A model generated the notes under the pieces. That model saw only the letters and a list, made by a program, of their open reading frames with translations, ran no database searches and had not been told where the DNA came from. A program made the position numbers and the translations under genes. From Verrucomicrobiia bacterium (GTDB lineage: Bacteria > Verrucomicrobiota > Verrucomicrobiia > JABWAM01), in the NCBI GenBank assembly GCA_013360985.1, contig JABWAM010000083.1, positions 1 through 9,145 of the forward strand: a DNA stretch of 9,145 bases, read 5' to 3'. Shown one piece after another: positions 6,750 through 9,145 of the stretch. Within the stretch, counting starts at the first letter, position 1, and each line of letters starts with the position of its first letter.

Positions 6750-6761
6750 GCGCCCCCCTCC

Positions 6762-8606
6762 ATGACCCTCCCCATCCGCAACGTGGCGATCATCGCCCAC
6801 GTGGACCACGGCAAAACCACGCTCGTGGACCAACTCCTCCGCCAGGGCGGCGCCTTTCGCGCCCATCAGGTCGTTCAGGAATGCGTGATGGACTCGATGG
6901 ATCTGGAGCGGGAAAAGGGGATCACCATTCGCGCCAAGAACGCCTCCGTCAATTGGCATCCGCCCTCCGGCGGTCCCGAGGTGAAAATCAACATCGTGGA
7001 CACGCCGGGCCACGCCGATTTCGGAGGCGAGGTCGAGCGGATCATCCGGATGGTGGACGGCGCCCTCCTGCTCGTGGACGCCTACGAAGGGCCGCAGGCG
7101 CAAACCAAGTTCGTCCTGCGCAAGGCGCTCGCGCAGGGGCTTCGCCCGATCGTGCTCATCAACAAGGTGGACCGCGAACACGCGGCGCCGCATCGCGCGC
7201 TCGACAAGGTCTTCGACCTCTTCGTGGCGCTCCACGCGACCGACGCCCAACTCGATTTCCCCGCTCTCTACGGAAGCGGACGCGAAGGGTACATGCTCCC
7301 GCATCTCGAGGAATGCGCGGATCCGGAAAAGCGACGCCTGGGGCTCCTCCCCCTTTTCGAAACGATGGTCCGTCACGTCCCGCCTCCGAAGGCCGACCCC
7401 AACGGCCCCTTCCAGTTTCTGGTGTGCAACCTCGGTCACGACGACCACCTCGGGAGGGTCGCCTACGGGAAGATCATGAGCGGAAAGATCAAGATCGGAG
7501 ACGAAGTCTTCGCCGCGCATAAGGACGGACGCCGCGAGGCGGGGAAGGTCACTATGTTTTATTCGTTCGCAGGCATCGCTCAACGCCGCGCCGAAGCGGC
7601 CACCGCGGGCGACATCGCCGGAATCACCGGCTTCGAGGATCTGGACATCGGGGAAAGCCTCGTCGCGACTCCCGACACGCCGGCGCCGCCTTTCGTAGAA
7701 ATCGATCCGCCGACGATCACGATGTCCATCGGAGTCAACGACGGCCCCTTGGCCGGACGCGACGGGAAATGGGTCACCGCGAGGAACATCCGCGAACGCC
7801 TCTTCCGCGAGGCGCGGCACAACGTAAGCCTCGCCATCGAGGACACCGACTCGGGCAACATCTTCGCCGTGAAGGCGCGCGGCGAAATGCAGATCGCCGT
7901 GCTCGTCGAGCAGATGCGCCGCGAAGGATTTGAGGTGGTGGTCTCCCGCCCCGAGGTGATTTTTCGCAAGGAGAACGGAAAAACCCTCGAACCGTACGAG
8001 GAGTTGACCGTCGAAATTCCCGGCGCGAAACTGGGAGACATCCTCCAGTCGCTCGCGCGGCGCAAGGCGAAGGTCACTCATCTCGATCATCACGGCGCGC
8101 ACGCGACCGTCCTTGCCGAGATCCCGACGCGGGGCCTCATCGGATTCGAAACGGAACTCGTGAATCTCACCAGCGGCGAAGGCCTCCTCAGCCACCTCTT
8201 CCTCGAGTACCGCGAGCAGGTCGGCGAAATTCCTTCCCGCCTCACGGGCGTTCTCGTGGCGATGGAGGCGGGCCCCTCCAAGGCGTACGCGCTCGATCAA
8301 CTCCAGGAACGCGGCCGCCTTTTCATCGATCCCGGCGAAGAGGTCTACGTGGGCATGATCGTCGGCGAAAACGCCCGCAACGAGGACATCAACGTCAATC
8401 CCTGCAAAGCGAAGCACCTCACCAACATGCGCAGCGTCGGCGAGGGCAAAGGCATCCTGCTCGAGCCTCCGCTCAAGATGTCCCTCGAACGGGCCATCGA
8501 ATACATCGCTTCGGACGAACTCGTGGAGGTCACGCCGAAGGCCTTGCGTTTTCGGAAGCGGATCCTCGACCCGGTCCGGCGCAAGCGCGCCGCGCTCCGG
8601 GATTGA
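6762..8606 (+). CDS. typA: Translational GTPase TypA/BipA
   Basis: Ribosome-binding GTPase of the EF-G/LepA class, linked in other bacteria to 50S subunit assembly and to growth in cold or under stress. The 614-residue product fits the usual 600-615. The G domain has AHVDHGKTT (12-20, P loop), EREKGITI (49-56, switch I), DTPGHADFGGEVER (80-93, switch II) and NKVD (134-137, base specificity). Downstream come the beta-barrel domain II (roughly 215-310), an EF-G-like domain III containing MRREGFEVVVSRPEVIFR, a domain V-like region with IPTRGLIGFETE, and the TypA-specific C-terminal domain with LTNMRSVGEGK and DELVEVTPKALRFRKR. The last blocks separate it from EF-G and LepA. Compared with E. coli BipA there is a short insertion, around HPPSGGPE (66-73), between switch I and switch II. 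ATG 6762 starts directly at the conserved IRNVAIIAHVDHGK block and follows the candidate promoter. The frame stays open upstream to 6669, but that stretch would contain the promoter and is unlike the family. It appears to be transcribed on its own. Confidence 0.98.
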   Translation: MTLPIRNVAIIAHVDHGKTTLVDQLLRQGGAFRAHQVVQECVMDSMDLEREKGITIRAKNASVNWHPPSGGPEVKINIVDTPGHADFGGEVERIIRMVDGALLLVDAYEGPQAQTKFVLRKALAQGLRPIVLINKVDREHAAPHRALDKVFDLFVALHATDAQLDFPALYGSGREGYMLPHLEECADPEKRRLGLLPLFETMVRHVPPPKADPNGPFQFLVCNLGHDDHLGRVAYGKIMSGKIKIGDEVFAAHKDGRREAGKVTMFYSFAGIAQRRAEAATAGDIAGITGFEDLDIGESLVATPDTPAPPFVEIDPPTITMSIGVNDGPLAGRDGKWVTARNIRERLFREARHNVSLAIEDTDSGNIFAVKARGEMQIAVLVEQMRREGFEVVVSRPEVIFRKENGKTLEPYEELTVEIPGAKLGDILQSLARRKAKVTHLDHHGAHATVLAEIPTRGLIGFETELVNLTSGEGLLSHLFLEYREQVGEIPSRLTGVLVAMEAGPSKAYALDQLQERGRLFIDPGEEVYVGMIVGENARNEDINVNPCKAKHLTNMRSVGEGKGILLEPPLKMSLERAIEYIASDELVEVTPKALRFRKRILDPVRRKRAALRD

Positions 8607-8631
8607 ACGAGCCGCGCGCCTGTTGCATACT
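8603..8631 (+). promoter_or_regulatory. Candidate promoter of the last gene
   Basis: TTGAAC (8603-8608), overlapping the typA stop codon, and CATACT (8626-8631) are separated by exactly 17 bases. Each matches four of six consensus positions. The -10 box ends ten bases before ATG 8642, leaving CCGCCCGTCC and no Shine-Dalgarno motif. The presence of a promoter in a 35-base gap suggests that this gene is not purely dependent on typA transcription. Confidence 0.5.
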
Positions 8632-8641
8632 CCGCCCGTCC

Positions 8642-9145
8642 ATGCCCACGGATCCTCCCTCCAGCCCGCAACGCTTCATCTGGATCTGCATCATTGACGG
8701 ATGCATCGTTCGCTCGGGCGCCGTGCAGGTCGGCGAAACCATGCCGAAGCTCATCGAACGCGTCTCGCGCCATCTGCCGCACATGGCCTCCGACTCGATG
8801 AAGGTCGTCGGCGAAGACGGCAAGGTCTACGACAGCGAAGCCTGGTTTCCCGGGCCGGCGCCCGAGGTGGCGGGCGCCCCGTCCGAGACTGAACTCGTCG
8901 CCGTCGGCGTGGTCGAGGCGTTTTTCGGCGCCAAACTTCACCACGGCGCGACCCCCGAGGAGGTGATCCAGACTGAAGCCAAGTCCTTCAGCGGACGCAT
9001 CGACGACATGGTGGATTTCGGCGTGTTCGACTTCAGCGGCGAACAACTCGCCTCGATCGAGGACATGGTCGCCTACGTCCAACAGACCGAACCCGAAAAA
9101 GCGCCCGATTATGTGAATGAAGCGCAGGGCGCTTCTCATGGGAAC
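8642..9145 (+). CDS. Unrecognised protein, 3' end beyond the window
   Basis: I do not recognise this protein. The frame runs 168 codons from ATG 8642 to the window edge with no stop, so the gene is partial. Its third codon positions are GC-rich, as in the neighbouring genes, and a well-spaced promoter lies just upstream. The product is soluble-looking and acidic, with no signal peptide or membrane segment. After a Pro/Ser-rich start, residues 11-70 look like a small alpha/beta unit (RFIWICIIDG, then VVGEDGKVYDSEAWFPG). A Pro/Ala/Glu-rich linker at about 70-84 leads to a second part (85-148) with TPEEVIQTE, DDMVDFGVFDFSGEQ and IEDMVAYVQQ, probably helical. The tail after 148 turns polar and rich in Glu, Ala, Asn and Gly, and may be another linker. 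The helical part faintly recalls carrier-protein folds, but there is no DSL phosphopantetheine site, so I do not assign that family. Confidence 0.75.
   Translation, partial: MPTDPPSSPQRFIWICIIDGCIVRSGAVQVGETMPKLIERVSRHLPHMASDSMKVVGEDGKVYDSEAWFPGPAPEVAGAPSETELVAVGVVEAFFGAKLHHGATPEEVIQTEAKSFSGRIDDMVDFGVFDFSGEQLASIEDMVAYVQQTEPEKAPDYVNEAQGASHGN

Noticed and set aside
6669..6761. Upstream in-frame extension of typA
   Set aside because: It would add 31 residues unlike any TypA and would place the candidate promoter and the inverted repeat inside the coding region.
6528..8417. Long open frame on the minus strand, 629 codons, opposite typA
   Set aside because: It mirrors typA, which has every family motif. 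The His/Asp/Val/Arg-rich translation is a shadow of the plus-strand codons.

Overview
This window is a GC-rich bacterial chromosome segment made mostly of housekeeping genes, with no sign of a phage, plasmid, insertion sequence, CRISPR array or tRNA/rRNA. The five complete plus-strand genes are recognisable by full sets of family motifs. The exported amidase suggests a peptidoglycan-containing cell. The sugar phosphate isomerase/epimerase subtype, the high GC content and the pyrimidine-rich (not Shine-Dalgarno) sequence before most start codons are compatible with the Planctomycetota/Verrucomicrobiota group. That assignment is an inference from gene flavour only and is not certain.

Layout: 1-251 holds no convincing gene, only GC-rich inverted repeats. 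A leftward gene (252-1289) encodes an exported N-acetylmuramoyl-L-alanine amidase. It diverges from a rightward pair, zwf (1376-2938) and pgl (2982-3656), which carry out the first two steps of the oxidative pentose phosphate pathway: glucose-6-phosphate to 6-phosphogluconolactone to 6-phosphogluconate, yielding NADPH. A second rightward unit has a TIM-barrel sugar phosphate isomerase/epimerase (3754-4770) followed almost without a gap by polX (4776-6509), a family X DNA polymerase fused to a PHP phosphoesterase domain. After a 252-base spacer packed with inverted repeats comes typA/bipA (6762-8606), a ribosome-associated translational GTPase. The last gene (8642 to the right edge) encodes a protein I do not recognise and is cut by the window end.

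The most interesting signal is not a gene. Four rightward transcription units (zwf, the isomerase-polX pair, typA, the last gene) each have a TTG-type -35 box and a TAnnnT-like -10 box exactly 17 bases apart. In three of the four the -10 box ends only 7-12 bases before the ATG, which leaves no room for a Shine-Dalgarno leader. This suggests sigma-70-type promoters making leaderless or nearly leaderless mRNAs. The second signal is the chain of hairpins between polX and typA, which includes a seven-base word that can pair with either of two partners just before the typA promoter. I found no evidence of a new multi-gene system.
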